From Epiperipatus broadwayi (Eukaryota > Onychophora > Udeonychophora > Euonychophora > Peripatidae), in the NCBI GenBank assembly GCA_028023455.1, contig JAQFVV010000049.1, positions 2,830,036 through 2,894,035 on the forward strand: DNA of 64,000 bases, read 5' to 3'. Position 1 is the stretch's first letter. Each line of letters starts with the position of its first letter. This document shows, one piece after another, positions 50,134 to 62,098 of this stretch. A program made the position numbers and the translations under genes. The notes beneath the pieces are model-generated. The model was given only the letters and a program-made list of their open reading frames with translations, had not been told where the DNA came from and ran no database searches.

Positions 50134-50600
50134 AAAGTCCTTTTTGTGAGGGATAACAAAAAATAGAGCATTCACAACAACACTTACTATTATATAATAC
50201 AAAAAGTATATGAGTACAGACTTTCATATGACCCACCACTCTCCACTCTATCTCATAATAAGCCTGTATTTCAATTATTACTATTATATAATAAACTTTC
50301 TTTTGCACTACATTTTAGACTTCTATCTGATACTTTGCCATATAGATAATAGCTCAATTAATTGAGTGAACAGCATTTTTGTATATTATAATGGCAATCC
50401 TTTAAATATATAAAAAAAATAAATTCTTCTTTTGAATAATGATACAAGAATCTATACAATGCCTTTCTTATTATTTAAATTTGGCCAAAAATCCATTCTA
50501 ATGAAAATATTTTTAAAATTAAAAATGTTTCAAGTTCGATTAAATATCTGATAAAAATTTATTAATAACTTGGACAAGTGAATTTGTTCCAGTTGATATT
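50134..50600. other. No gene seen
   Basis: AT-rich spacer between two SINEs. Confidence 0.4.
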
Positions 50601-50618
50601 AATGTTATTTTTATAGTT

Positions 50619-50713
50619 TTTTTCTCATGCACCAGCCGGGAAGCTAACCCGCTAGCCTGGGACAACTGCTTGTAAAGCAGCTGTTGCTGACCTCTCAACC
50701 ACCAATGCTTGAC
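50619..50713 (-). mobile_element. Short tRNA-like SINE (family A) with 18 bp TSD
   Basis: Perfect 18 bp repeats (aatgttatttttatagtt at 50601-50618 and 50714-50731). Minus strand: D-arm-like TTGAGAGGTCAGCAA, an anticodon-arm-like GCTGC-TTTACAA-GCAGT (five pairs, seven-base loop), and GGGTTAGCTTCCC in the T-arm position. The body ends GGTGCATGAG with A's. It has the clearest anticodon arm among the copies. Confidence 0.85.
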
Positions 50714-50731
50714 AATGTTATTTTTATAGTT

Positions 50732-51229
50732 GCAGTTTATAATAGTAAAAAAAGAAAAGCATTCATTAATTATTGAGGAACTACAGTAAAAATATTTACA
50801 AGTATTAAATGGGCCATCTCCATGCATAGATAAGGAATAACCATAATTTATTATGATTTTGACAAATTAAAGATCACTGTAGTCATTATTATTCACGCAT
50901 CCTTGAGTTCATAAAAATGTCAAAAGCAAAAATATGGTTTACCTATTGCATTTATAAATCTGATCATGATATTTTATACAGTTAATCAAAAAGATTTATG
51001 TCAATATTTCAAATTTGCTGATAGTTCATGCATGTATGTTTCACAGTCTATCATGCTATATGCAATATTATAGGAAACATTGCTATAAGTAATATCAGAC
51101 AAAGCATAGGCATTTAATATTAAAACAGGTATTAAATAAGAATGTGATTAGCTTAAACTTTGTTCCAATTTGTATATTAGTATACTTTGGAATCAGTTTA
51201 TAGCCAGCTTTATAAAGATATGAGATTCA
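50732..51229. other. No gene seen
   Basis: AT-rich, nothing recognised. Confidence 0.4.
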
Positions 51230-51700
51230 ATGGTGAAATATTTTACTTGATCTATTTATAGACACAAATGAGCAATTTATTATTTTTGGTTTCTACATTT
51301 ATAATATACTTGTAGTAGTGAGAATTCTTTCCAATTCAAAAGGTGATCTAGAAAATGTTCTTAATATTTTGAGTGCAATCCATTAAGTCATTGATTTAGT
51401 AACTATTATGTTTTTAAAAAAATACAAATGCTTCATCAACCAATCTTGAGAAAAGATAACTTCAGAAATTACTTCCTTGAATCTTTGTCTCAGTGTGAAA
51501 AAGTGAATCAATTTAAATATCTTTATTGTTTTTTAATAAAAAGATAAAATATAATTAGGTGTGCATAGGGCTGATGTTATATAAAAATTGTTTAAAAATG
51601 AAGCTTGCACTTCTTATCATTGTAAAATAAAGCCAGTGGAAAATTTACTTTTAAAGATTCTTTGTAAGATTCTGAAAAAATGATGAAAAATTAGAAAGAC
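51230..51700 (+). pseudogene. RTE-like reverse-transcriptase fragment
   Basis: Broken frames give LVVVRILSNSKGDLENVLNI, then LNLCLSVKKxxNxF with FKYL-like residues, and later a KK-x-LL pattern. This is the order found after the catalytic motif in RTE-type LINEs (a-n-s-x-x-D-L-x-x-L, then v-x-x-F-K-Y-L-G). It is strongly decayed, and the same family as 44.6-45.4 kb is possible. Confidence 0.45.
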
Positions 51701-53872
51701 CATTTACTATATCTTTAGGGTTTTAGATGTAAAAAAAAAAGAATCCAAATTCTTCATTAGACTGAGCATTGGAACAAGCAAATGGCAAGATTCTTTCTAA
51801 AAAAATATTTTAAGGTGAAGTTAACAAACTTTTCATGAGAAAAACCATTTTATTTACATTTTAAATATTATCCTGAAGATACTCTCAAAAATAAACTCAT
51901 TTACTAGTTTCTTTGAAAAGATTTGGCTGAAGATCGAAAATAAAAGAGAGCTGCAATTAGGCAATGTATTTGTACTCTTTTCTGCAGAAATTAAAAGTTA
52001 GCATAACAATATATTAATTAAAAGAGCTAAAAGACCAGTATATGGGATTTTAATTAAACAAATTAAAATACTATTATTACAAATCTTCAAACAAATACCA
52101 CAAGTGTGTTGTATTAATTGTTTTGTTTATAAATAATGATCACAAGTATCATTTTTCATTTTTTTTATTATTTATCTCTCCTAAGTTATATTTTGAGGAC
52201 ACAGATATGACTATATTTAATTATAAGTAAAATAGAAAATCATATAATTCTTAAAAACCTTTAATAAAAATATCTAGTATTTAAAGAAACTTTTTGGCTT
52301 GGATACTTGACCTCTAAATTAAAAAACTATAGCAAATAATTACTGTAATATAATTAAATCTAAAAGACATATGTCTGAATGACATAAAAATAAAAATTCT
52401 ATCTAGTGATACTAAAAAATTGTTTTATGTATTTGTTTATTACTATTAATACAACGAACAAGTCTAAACTTCCACCTCAGTTTAATTGATTACAAAAACG
52501 TATGGGTTTCAAAAAAAAGTGAATGAAAATTCAGATTGTAGATGTATGCCTTCACATTTATGGAATGATGAACAACTTTTTCAATTGCAGAAAATATTTT
52601 AAAATGTTTTTTTCTTTTCTATTTCCAATGTATTAAAAAATATTACTCTATATTTAAACAATAGATAATTAAAAAATACTAAATATATATATATACTGTA
52701 TATTAATAATTATTGTATAGCATTAAGTAATATTAATAGTTTTGAAATAATTGTGAATTTGTAAACAAAAATGTATGTGCTTCATTTCTAGAAAGATATT
52801 TCGAAATCAGATATAAAGTTTACACAAAACAAAGGCAAACAAATATTTTTTTAATAAACCAGTATTTTAAAATTTTATTAAGATTTATAAAATCTTAAAT
52901 CGTCATTCTAAATATTTTTTAACTTATGCATTGTTATTTCTTAAAATTAATATAAAGATTATAAGAAAAACATTTATATTTTTACTTCAGTTTAAATATA
53001 TTTTTTCTTTAAAATGTTTTATTAATTTATTGTAATTTTTATTCTATATTTTTTTGTGTCTGATGTTATAAAGAAGCAGTTATTGTAAAGTTTGAAATAA
53101 TGTATGTGCTTTATTATAATTATTATTATTACTAGTAGTAGAAGTAATAATATTATCACTAATAGTAGTAATAGTTGTAGTAGTAGTAATAGTAATATTT
53201 ATTATATATATTTAACACTTAACTGTTAACAAAATCTCATAAAGGAATCTGTAGAGATTCCATTTATGAAATAAATCCACCAATCCCTCAATTTTTGTCA
53301 CAGAAACCATAGATTTGGCAATTATTAAGTATGTCGTTCATAATTTGTGTTTGTCCAAATTTACATACATCAATGGCTGATAAATTCCATTTTTAAAGCA
53401 ATTGAGCACAATGGGTTGTCTGAATTTTTATTTAATATGTGCCTTTAATTTTTTGATATAATGAAGCCCTTGGGAGAGGGGATTGTAGTATATTTATTTA
53501 TTAAAGTAGCATTTAGGCTTTTTTAATGCTTAAATAACCCTAGAGGCAGTACTGTTCCATTCAGTTATTGATGTTTTTCTTATTATTTAGCACACCCAAG
53601 TCAAAATCAGCACTGAAGTCTTTAATTCTGGGCACACCATAGAACAAAAAAAACCACTACTCTAGTAAATTTCCATCCAACTTAGATTATTCCTGATTCT
53701 ATTCTAGAATAACTATTCCAGGCTAATTAAATACAAAAACACATTTTAACATACATGTTTAACATAATATTGTAGCTCTTAAAGAGAACAAAACAATTTT
53801 TTTTTAATTTTCAATTCTTAAGTAGTCATAGAATTTAATATTGTTTACAATTATAAAAAATATTTTTACTAT
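51701..53872. other. No gene seen; imperfect TAG/TAA repeat at 53115-53200
   Basis: AT-rich. The only feature is an imperfect trinucleotide tract of TAG, TAA and TTG units. Confidence 0.4.
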
Positions 53873-54600
53873 ACTTAAATCAATTAGAAAGGGTTTGAAG
53901 TCAGACCTTCAAGATCTCTACAACTATCCATTCCATCTTATAAAACCGATATACATGACCTCATACATGTGAAAAAGATAAATGATCTCCAATATACATA
54001 ATTTGTGATGAACCAGCATTCAACAGTTGTTCCAGATCATTATCTCCCACACATATATATAATCAGGGCTCAGTTTATATTAAGATAGCAATCTTTAAAC
54101 TTTAATCGACAGGCTTCAATTTTCTTCACCCTCCAACTCTTCAGCCATCCATATCATTAAAAATCTGATGATGCAATGCTCAAAGCTCTTGTTGATGCCA
54201 ATATTATTGTCATACTCATGTTGACATTTAAGTTACTCTGATCCCCCATATATAGGAACTTAATATGTCCATTCAAAGACAAAGAAGGGGATGGTCAAAA
54301 TATGGGCTGAATATGTAATATTTAAATACAAGTGTATTGTCTATAATGAACTTAAATATAATTAGAGATTTGAACTCAGACTTTCAAGCTCCCTACAGCT
54401 ATCCATTTCATCTTATACAACCACTACCCATGACCACATACATGTGAAAAAGATAAATGGTCTTCAATATATTTATTTCAAGCTGAACCATCATTCATCA
54501 ATTAGTCCAGATTATCATCTCTCACACACATATGTAATCAGTGCTCAGTTTATATTAAAATAACAAGTCTTCAAAACTTTAATGGATAGACTAGTTACAA
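53873..54600. repeat. Tandem repeat, ~477 bp period, about 1.5 copies
   Basis: ACTTAAAT followed by GGGTTTGAAGTCAGACCTTC-type sequence begins at 53873 and again at 54350. About 240 bp are clearly shared (ATACATGTGAAAAAGATAAATG and GCTCAGTTTATATTAA are in both). The head resembles the arm of the fold-back at 4590-4844. No coding capacity. The tandem layout recalls the hammerhead array, but no ribozyme was found. Confidence 0.75.
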
Positions 54601-55734
54601 AATAGCAATGGAAATTTTTTTCTCTGAAATAGTTTCAAAGTCAAACATGTAAATATACCTGTAACAGTTTTAACATGTCTAAAAATCTGTAAAAAAAATT
54701 AAGAATACTATAAAATTTTGCCAATTTATTGGATTTAAATATTACTATAAAGATAATCATGTGATTTGCAGTGTAGATCCATCAACCAAATACTTTTAAC
54801 AAATTCTTACTTACTAGATTGTAATGCCAATGCAAAATGATACAATTGCTGAAAAGATAATTAATAGATTTAGTTGATTGTCAAATCCGGAAACCGGAAA
54901 TTATGTATAATGTTAGAAAAATTTTGTATTTAATTATATTATATATTCGTATAATTAAGCATTTTATATTCTTTTGTGTGGCAGTAAAATGGTAGATTTT
55001 ACAGATCAAGGTCTATAAAACACACTTCTGTGCTCAAATATTATGTGAGCATTAGAGTAATAAATCATTCGATTCTTTTTATTTTATTATGTGGTTAAAC
55101 TACTTTATTACATCAAAATATATCTAAACATATTTATTGTGAAAAATATTTGTAACATTTTCTGCCAAATGTACCACTTAATATTATTATATCTACTTTT
55201 TAAGACTGATATATATAGTATTTAAATAAATACAATTGTTATTAAGAAACTTTTATTTTTTAAGAAAATCAAGCCAGCCTGCAGCTAGTCACAGTTGCGA
55301 TTTTGTAATCTATATAAAATTAAAAAATAATATTTTGTTCTCAACAATGATTTGCACTTTTTTTAAAAATAATAAAAATTTACATTCCTCCTAAATTATT
55401 TTAGTTTCTAAAATAATTGATCTTGTAGTTGTTTACTTTTTAAAAGTAATCTATAGTTTGTATTTGTTTGATGGCAGTATTACAATATGTTAGATTCTTC
55501 TGCGCCATTAACTCATTTTAATAAATCCACTAAACCACTCACACTGTAGAGATATAGTATGTAATAAACTTGATTTACATCTCTAAGATTCTACAGACCT
55601 TGATTATAAGTTAGAGGGCTCGCAGAAATATGCATCATTTGGACAACATAACTCTTAAAATTGGCTCTACTCATACATATAAGTATCTAATGCAAACACA
55701 ATAGCAGCAAAACTATTAAGGAAAAATGAATATA
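54601..55734. other. No gene seen
   Basis: AT-rich, nothing recognised. Confidence 0.4.
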
Positions 55735-55756
55735 ATATATATATATATATATTGTA
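55735..55756. repeat. (AT)n next to an LTR
   Basis: Pure AT run abutting the TGTAACAGTC edge of the LTR. Confidence 0.9.
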
Positions 55757-58583
55757 ACAGTCAAGTTTGTACATTCACGTAACAGAATTCAGAATCCAAG
55801 CAAAAGAGACCGAAGCTGACCAGACTAGGACTGTGACATCCCAAGTCCGACCACACTTCAACTCATAAGCCAGTACTCCAAGACTCAAAACCCTACAAAT
55901 GACCACCTTGAAATTACACATAGCATACTCCTTTATTCGCGGCCGACATAGGTCAGGGAGAAACAATGAGACTCATAATTAAATTACAAATTGATCGTAT
56001 CTAACGAATAGCTAACTTAATGGAGACCTTTAATAATGCATATTCTATAACATAATAATAATGAGAATTGGATTGAACTATGAGACTGAGAGTGGACTAG
56101 GCTAATTTTCTAAAGTTTAATTTCTTCAATAATAAGTTTTATCTAAGATATTTCTTACAAATTTTACACATGTAATGGCTGAAGAGTTTGGAGAGATTCT
56201 TTGGTAAGATTAATCAATAAATTTACATTTTAAATAAGATGAACGCAGCAGTTATTCATCTTACAATCTGTATACAATTATTTTACGAATTTACATATAA
56301 TAAATGCACACAGGCATTTAAATAAATAGCTTATCACTACACCATGTCTATCGTGTAACATATGCAGACTCCTCTTGATGTGTGGCTGAATACTAATAAT
56401 TAAACTAAACCTTGGTCAACACTTACGGTAGACATTTCTTGTCTGTTTATATTTATTTATTTAGCCTAAATAGGGCTGCAATAACTTAGATTGACCAGAC
56501 TTTTAAGAATATCTCAGACAATTGCTGAAAGAACTAAAATAGGGAGGTAGAGTTGGCTGTTCTGGATGTACTAATGCACTATAGCACCAACAATACAATA
56601 ATAAAGTCACTCTGTGGATGGATTGGTAGGTCAAGGGTTTCTGCGCCAATGCCGATACCCTGAAAACCGATCGTTAAGCTGCATGAAAAGGAACAAATAG
56701 TTCACAAAGGTGGGGGACTTACGTGCTAACCTAGCCTTAAACTCAGGCTTTGCGACTGCTCTACCCTATGAGAGGAAGATGTGCTGGCTTAACCGAGGCT
56801 ACATCTTATTTACGTAAATATATGTGGCAGCAAAATGAGAAAATATTAAAATGAATAAATCACATCCGCCAAGCAAAGCATTTGTAAAATTTATATTCTA
56901 TAGGCAAGAACAATAGCTTATTAGCTTAATCAAATAGAAGCTAAATCTTAGGTAGCATGATAAAATATATGCTATAGATGGGAATAATTACAGATAATTT
57001 GTTATTGATCAAGTATTTAAAAGGAGGGAAAAGTATATTTGATGGGGTTTACTAAATAACTTAAATAGCAAATATACTTATAAATATTTATCAAGGTTAG
57101 TCTATTTCTTAGTATTTAAAATTTAAACCTCACTAAAATAAACCACATTGTGAAAATTTACAATTAAACAATTATCAAAAAATATTAAATAATAACGAGT
57201 GAGTTGTTACTATTTTCTTAAGAGGGTTTTGAAACATTCACACAGAAATAAGATTATAAATAATTACATGAAGAGGTTTTAATTAATCTTTTCTTAAATA
57301 TTAAAATTTAGTATTCGCTGTTTTGAAGCGACAGCATATCATAAAATAAATATAACAAATATTAAAACTATGTGATAAAAATATAACTAGAGACATGACT
57401 GCAGTGATAGTTTAAAGTAGAAACATTAATTAATTTCTTAAAGAAGGAAATTTTAAAAGCAAGTGAATCATTTACTGATTTTAAAACAACAAAAGAAAAG
57501 CTTTAACATTAAAAATATATTGATTGGTTAGTTAGCTAACTAGAATTTTAAAAAGTAGTTTGAAATTATACATAAAATATACAGAAAATATATAAAGCTC
57601 TGCAGTTTAAAGTGATTTACCGGTATTATTAGGTGCTTGAGCTGGAGCTTGGTGAGTTTCCTGGGCGGCTTGCAGCATGTTCTTCTTTTATGGATGGTCT
57701 GTAAATATTATAGCAGCATTCTTCTTTTTTAAGTTAGATGGTAGATATTATAGCGGCATTCTTCTTCTTTTCGGTTAGGTTGTAGATGTTATGGTGGCAT
57801 TCTTGCTTATAAACGGTGTCGGATGGAAACGAACCCGTCGCCTCCTTACGGAGTGACAGCCAAGATGGCCAAACAAGCCGGACATCTCAGTTCAAAACTA
57901 GATTTGATTTTTTTTAATAGAAAATGCGCTTCAAAATGGAGTCTCCTCTCAGTATATAGATCTCTGTCAGTCTATCAGTATTATAGATCTCAGCCAGTTC
58001 TCCTTCCTACTCAAAATATGGCCCATTTATATCTTTTTCTTATCAGCTTAACACCTTTAGGAATTTTTCTTTGCTTCATGATTACATTTTTTAATTAATT
58101 TTGTTAACATACAATCTGCTTTCAAATATGCTGATAAGTTTCTGAGGTGTTATAACTTTTACTTAATTTCATTTTAATTAAATTCTAAAAACATGTAGTT
58201 TTGATCTTAAATATTTGATAAACTATTAAAATATTTCAGTTATAACTTTTATGGTTATTTTGTAAAACTATTTTGCCATAAACAATTTTAATCCAAAAAT
58301 AACTTAAATGTTTATATCTGACGCAATTTCGATTAGCCAGATTTTAAAATGACTTTTTCATTTGACCAAAGGTAGGTGCGGTCATTAATTAAATACTTGC
58401 TTATGACAGAAACTGTTTCTAACCAACTTTTAATTCTAAGAAAAAAAAAGAATCTTAATTTTTAAAGAAGACTTCTCGGCACATTTGAAAGAAAACCTTT
58501 TTAACATTTTTAAATAAACATTTTAAAATATTTTCATCTTTTACCATTTTATTATATATAACACATTTTAATGTTTTAAATCA
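55757..58583 (-). repeat. 3' LTR of the second gag-only element
   Basis: It starts TGTAACAGTC and matches 62099-64000 closely up to 57632, where the window cuts off the other copy. The end at 58583 (TTTTAAATCA) is inferred from a purine tract beginning at 58584, giving about 2.83 kb, very long for an LTR. ORFs inside it (such as 57823-58098) are not genes. Confidence 0.7.
57671..57810. repeat. ~40 bp repeat, about 3.3 copies, in the LTR
   Basis: Units containing TATAGCAGCATTCTTCTT, TATAGCGGCATTCTTCTT and ATGGTGGCATTCTTG start about every 40 bp. This patch is less AT-rich than its surroundings and lies near the start of the LTR in element sense, a place where promoter repeats would be expected. 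Confidence 0.7.
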
Positions 58584-58594
58584 CTCCACCCCTA
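58584..58594 (-). other. Probable polypurine tract
   Basis: Element sense reads AGGGGTGGAG directly before the TGATTTAAAAC start of the LTR. Confidence 0.5.
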
Positions 58595-58787
58595 TATACA
58601 TTACAAATATAGGTTGGATTATATATCCACATATGAATTAAAATAATAAATTTATTAATAAATTGAACCTTATCATTATTTAACATAATAAAAGTTTTTT
58701 TTTTAAAGTAAACGTGATATTAATAATAATATGCTAGAATTTTATCAAACCTATCTAATTATAGTGTTCTTTCGTATGTAAATATAT

Positions 58788-58910
58788 AATGCTGTTCAGG
58801 CAGCCATGACAGCAAATTGTAGTTTTATTTTACATATTATAGTTTAAATGAGATTCTAATCTAGCACAGACAAGTGGGCTACTAGATTGATGATGAAATG
58901 GCAAGGGATT
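58788..58910 (-). repeat. SINE-like relic (family B)
   Basis: Ordered similarity to 4117-4255 (TAATGCTG, CAGCCATGA, AGATTCTAATCTAGCACA against GGGTTTGAACCCAGCACA). It lies within the element's internal region, so it may be a nested relic. Confidence 0.35.
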
Positions 58911-59518
58911 AGGAGGTTCCCATTTCATATCCGTCAACTTGTAAAAAAAAAACAATAAAAAAATGACTTTGCTTACGTGTAATTATTTGGGATTTTTAAT
59001 CATGAACTTCTATTTTTTTTTTTTTTAAATCCAAATGACCTGTTTAACTGAGCATACAAAAAAAACTTATTTACTAAAACAATTTATTATATAGCTTACA
59101 TATACTCTCCAGTCACGATCTTCCATGCACACTAAAATAGTGGCAATTTTCAAAATATATATAACACAAAATAATAAAATACGAATCCTTCAATATTATA
59201 ATATACACTGTTATATCCAATTGAATATCATCATGGTTAGAATGGGGTAACGATGTTAGTTTTTATATATATATATGTATATAAAATAATGTTTGGGGAG
59301 GGGCAGATCCTTCATCAAACTACTATAACTTTAAGTTGGATCTGTAGATTGTTTCACAATTTGCTCTTCCATGCTGGGATTAAAGTAATATGCCAACAGA
59401 TCATCATCATTATCAGAAGTATCACCTGATTCCTGATAATCTTTTATCACACTCCAGGGTGGTCATTTACTGTGTTTTCCTAAAACTTAATTATTGAGAC
59501 AGGGTTCAAATCCATCCC

Positions 59519-60828
59519 TTATTCTCTATTTTTATCGAATTCTGTCAATTTTTCTCCGGCCTTCTTATCTATTGTCTCAAGCATGCTTTCTGTCACTTTG
59601 AACCTTGCCCTCTTCTCATTAGTATATGGGTCCTTTCTTTTTCTTTTCTTTCCTTTTACCTTACTTTCTGCTCCTCTGCTTGTTTTCCATTTCTCCTTTC
59701 TCTTTTCATACATTCTGTCTGGTCCCCAGAGTTCCTTATCCAAGGCTATCCTATCCATTCGGAGCTCCTGACTAAAATTTTTAACCCATTCTCTCATTTT
59801 AAGTTCTCTGTCTACTGGCTCATCATCCTCACTCACTTCGGTACTTGACTTTTCCTTGTTCTCAAATATTGGCACTTTGTTAACCTCCAAAACCTTCCAG
59901 TCTTCATTATCCTCTTCTGACATCTTTATTTCCTCCATTTTTAACACTTTTAATTCATTCTCCACTTCATGACCTGACACTTGCCCTTCATCTTCTTCTT
60001 TGACGCCTTGATCTATGATTTCCCTGTTAAATTGTGGGTCCTCTGCCTCATCCATTAGATCGAGTTTCTGAATAGATACGGCAATGGTAATCACTTCTTG
60101 GGCTGCTATCTGACTTTTATATGTTCGGTGGTTTTCCCTTAATTCAGACATCTCCTCTCTGATCTCTCTGTGTATATCTTGACATTCCTTAATGTTGAGG
60201 TTCATATCTATCCCCATTTTGGAGACCTCCTCTAGATTTACTTCTTGACACTCTGTCTGTACTCTGATGGCCATAATTTGCTCCTTAATTGCCCCTATTT
60301 CCTTGCTATTTTCTTTTTGGTTTTTCTCTAACCTTTCCATCAGTTCCACCCGAACTTCTTCAGATTTTAGCTGGCAGCTGATTTTTAATTCCTGCAGTTC
60401 CTTGCGTATTCTATCCTCGAACTGTCTATTTCTTTCTTCCCACTTCTGATCCCTTTCCTCAACCTCCTTTCTATGCTTTTTATCCTTTTCTATTGCTTCC
60501 TGTCTATGCTTTTCATCCCTTCTATTGCTTCCTGTCTAAGCTTTTCATCCCTTTCTATTGCTTCCTGTCTATGCTTCTCACCCATTTTCATTATCATTTT
60601 AATTTGTTCACATATTGAACTCATCTCCAGACATTTAGTCTTATCTTCATCTGTTGGACTAGAAGCAGTTTTCTTTGATATGACAACTTCTTCTGTATAC
60701 ACCTCTTCTGTGTCATCGTCCATGCTGCTGCTATATTCTGTTATTTTTCTCCCAGACCTTAATATAATACCTTCCTTTTCATTCCTCACTTCCTCTCCTT
60801 CATTCATTATTTCCTTTTCCTCTTTCAT
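59519..60828 (-). pseudogene. Gag-like coiled-coil protein of the second element
   Basis: The N-terminal piece (60828-60490) has an acidic start and ILRSGRKI, a common Gypsy gag opening, then repeated RQEAIE blocks. After a stop and frame change the second piece (60349-59519, 276 aa) is a long charged coiled coil (LMERLEKNQKENSKEIGAIK), an acidic middle, and a basic tail (KGKKRKRKDPYTNEKRARF). No capsid motif, CCHC knuckle or protease is visible. I call it gag from its position in the element and its N-terminus. The repeated CTTCCTGTCTATGCTTTT segments at 60.48-60.58 kb show local tandem duplication. Confidence 0.6.
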
Positions 60829-61719
60829 ATTATTGTTTTATTTTTTTATTTATCAAATATATTTTACGAAGCTAAATTAATTTACTTGACTTTTTATAAC
60901 ACGGCAGGCAAATAGCTGTACTCTGCAAATGAAAATGACCTGTCCACTTTCCATCCTGTTCCTATGCCTAACTCTATTAAAGATGCCTATAAATGATACC
61001 GCTATATTTTATTTAAATTCGCTAAGATTTGCCCATCTTTAAAATCTGACTACAAAATATTTAACAAATGATTAAAATTTACTAAAATAAATCAATAAAG
61101 GTCAACTCACCATCGGTCTCTTCTTCCAGCTGCTTTTAAAATAGACTTCAGTTGTTCATGATTATAACATAATTTATTTTACACGTCTGTGCCAGTTTTA
61201 AATCTCAAACTTTTGATTTGACCCTATACTTTATTCCATTCTCATTTTCATCAAATCCAATTCTACTTTTTTTTAAAAAAAAAACCAAACAAATCAAATG
61301 GGTCTCCTTTTTCTTTTAAACTTAGAACATTTCCTTCTCCACCTCTGATGACAAATTTATATGAGGATGACATAGCTTGTTCAAATCATCCTCGGGCGCC
61401 AGTCACCAGTAGGCAGGAAAGATTACATAAAATTTATAAAATATTTAATAAAAAACTTTTTTTTTTTTACTATGCATTTGCACACACATATATACAAGGA
61501 CCTATTCAGTGCGTGGAATTGATTGATTGATGTGTCTCTGATTTATTTACTTTTTCTTTTTATTATATTATATCCAGAAAAAAATACTCTACATGAATTA
61601 CAAATATTTTTTTTTGCAATAGGTGAACAGAAACCAACCCAGAAAAAAAATCTTATACATATACATATTTTTCTTTTAGTGTTATTTAGAAAAGAAAAAA
61701 AAACAACACTATATACTTA

Positions 61720-62098
61720 AATACTATACAGGGTATTGCAGAGTATGGGAATAATTAACAAAGTCCCAACCGATGGGCATCCAAACGCATGAAAAAAAAA
61801 TCTATACATAGACATTATTTTGGACAATGAAAAATGAATTTAAAATCATTAATTTTGAACAAAGAATTTTATCTCTATACTCATTGATCTCCTCAGGGGT
61901 GGAAATAAGTTACAGGCCCCACGATTTGGGTGTACAAATGCGGGAAAAAATTCTACATATATATTATTCATTAATTTAAAACAGAAGAAAGAAAAAACAT
62001 TATACACACATACAAATGTTATACAGGGCATTGCAGGGTATGGAAAATTGGAATAACCCCATGAATGGCATCCAAACATGGGAAAAAAATATATACTA
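61720..62098. repeat. Three diverged ~150 bp repeats beside the right LTR
   Basis: CAGGG(T/C)ATTGCAG-GTATGG and then GGCATCCAAACGCATG/GGTGTACAAATGCGGG/GGCATCCAAACATGGG followed by an A run occur near 61730-61800, 61890-61960 and 62028-62095. Function unknown. They look like part of an LTR or leader. Confidence 0.55.

Noticed and set aside
54170-54195. TCTGATGATGCAATGC as another hammerhead core
   Set aside because: No GAAA follows a plausible helix II, and no helix I pairing was found.
57823-58098. 91-aa ORF with several non-AT-rich codons as a host gene
   Set aside because: It lies wholly inside the long LTR and has no recognisable domain.
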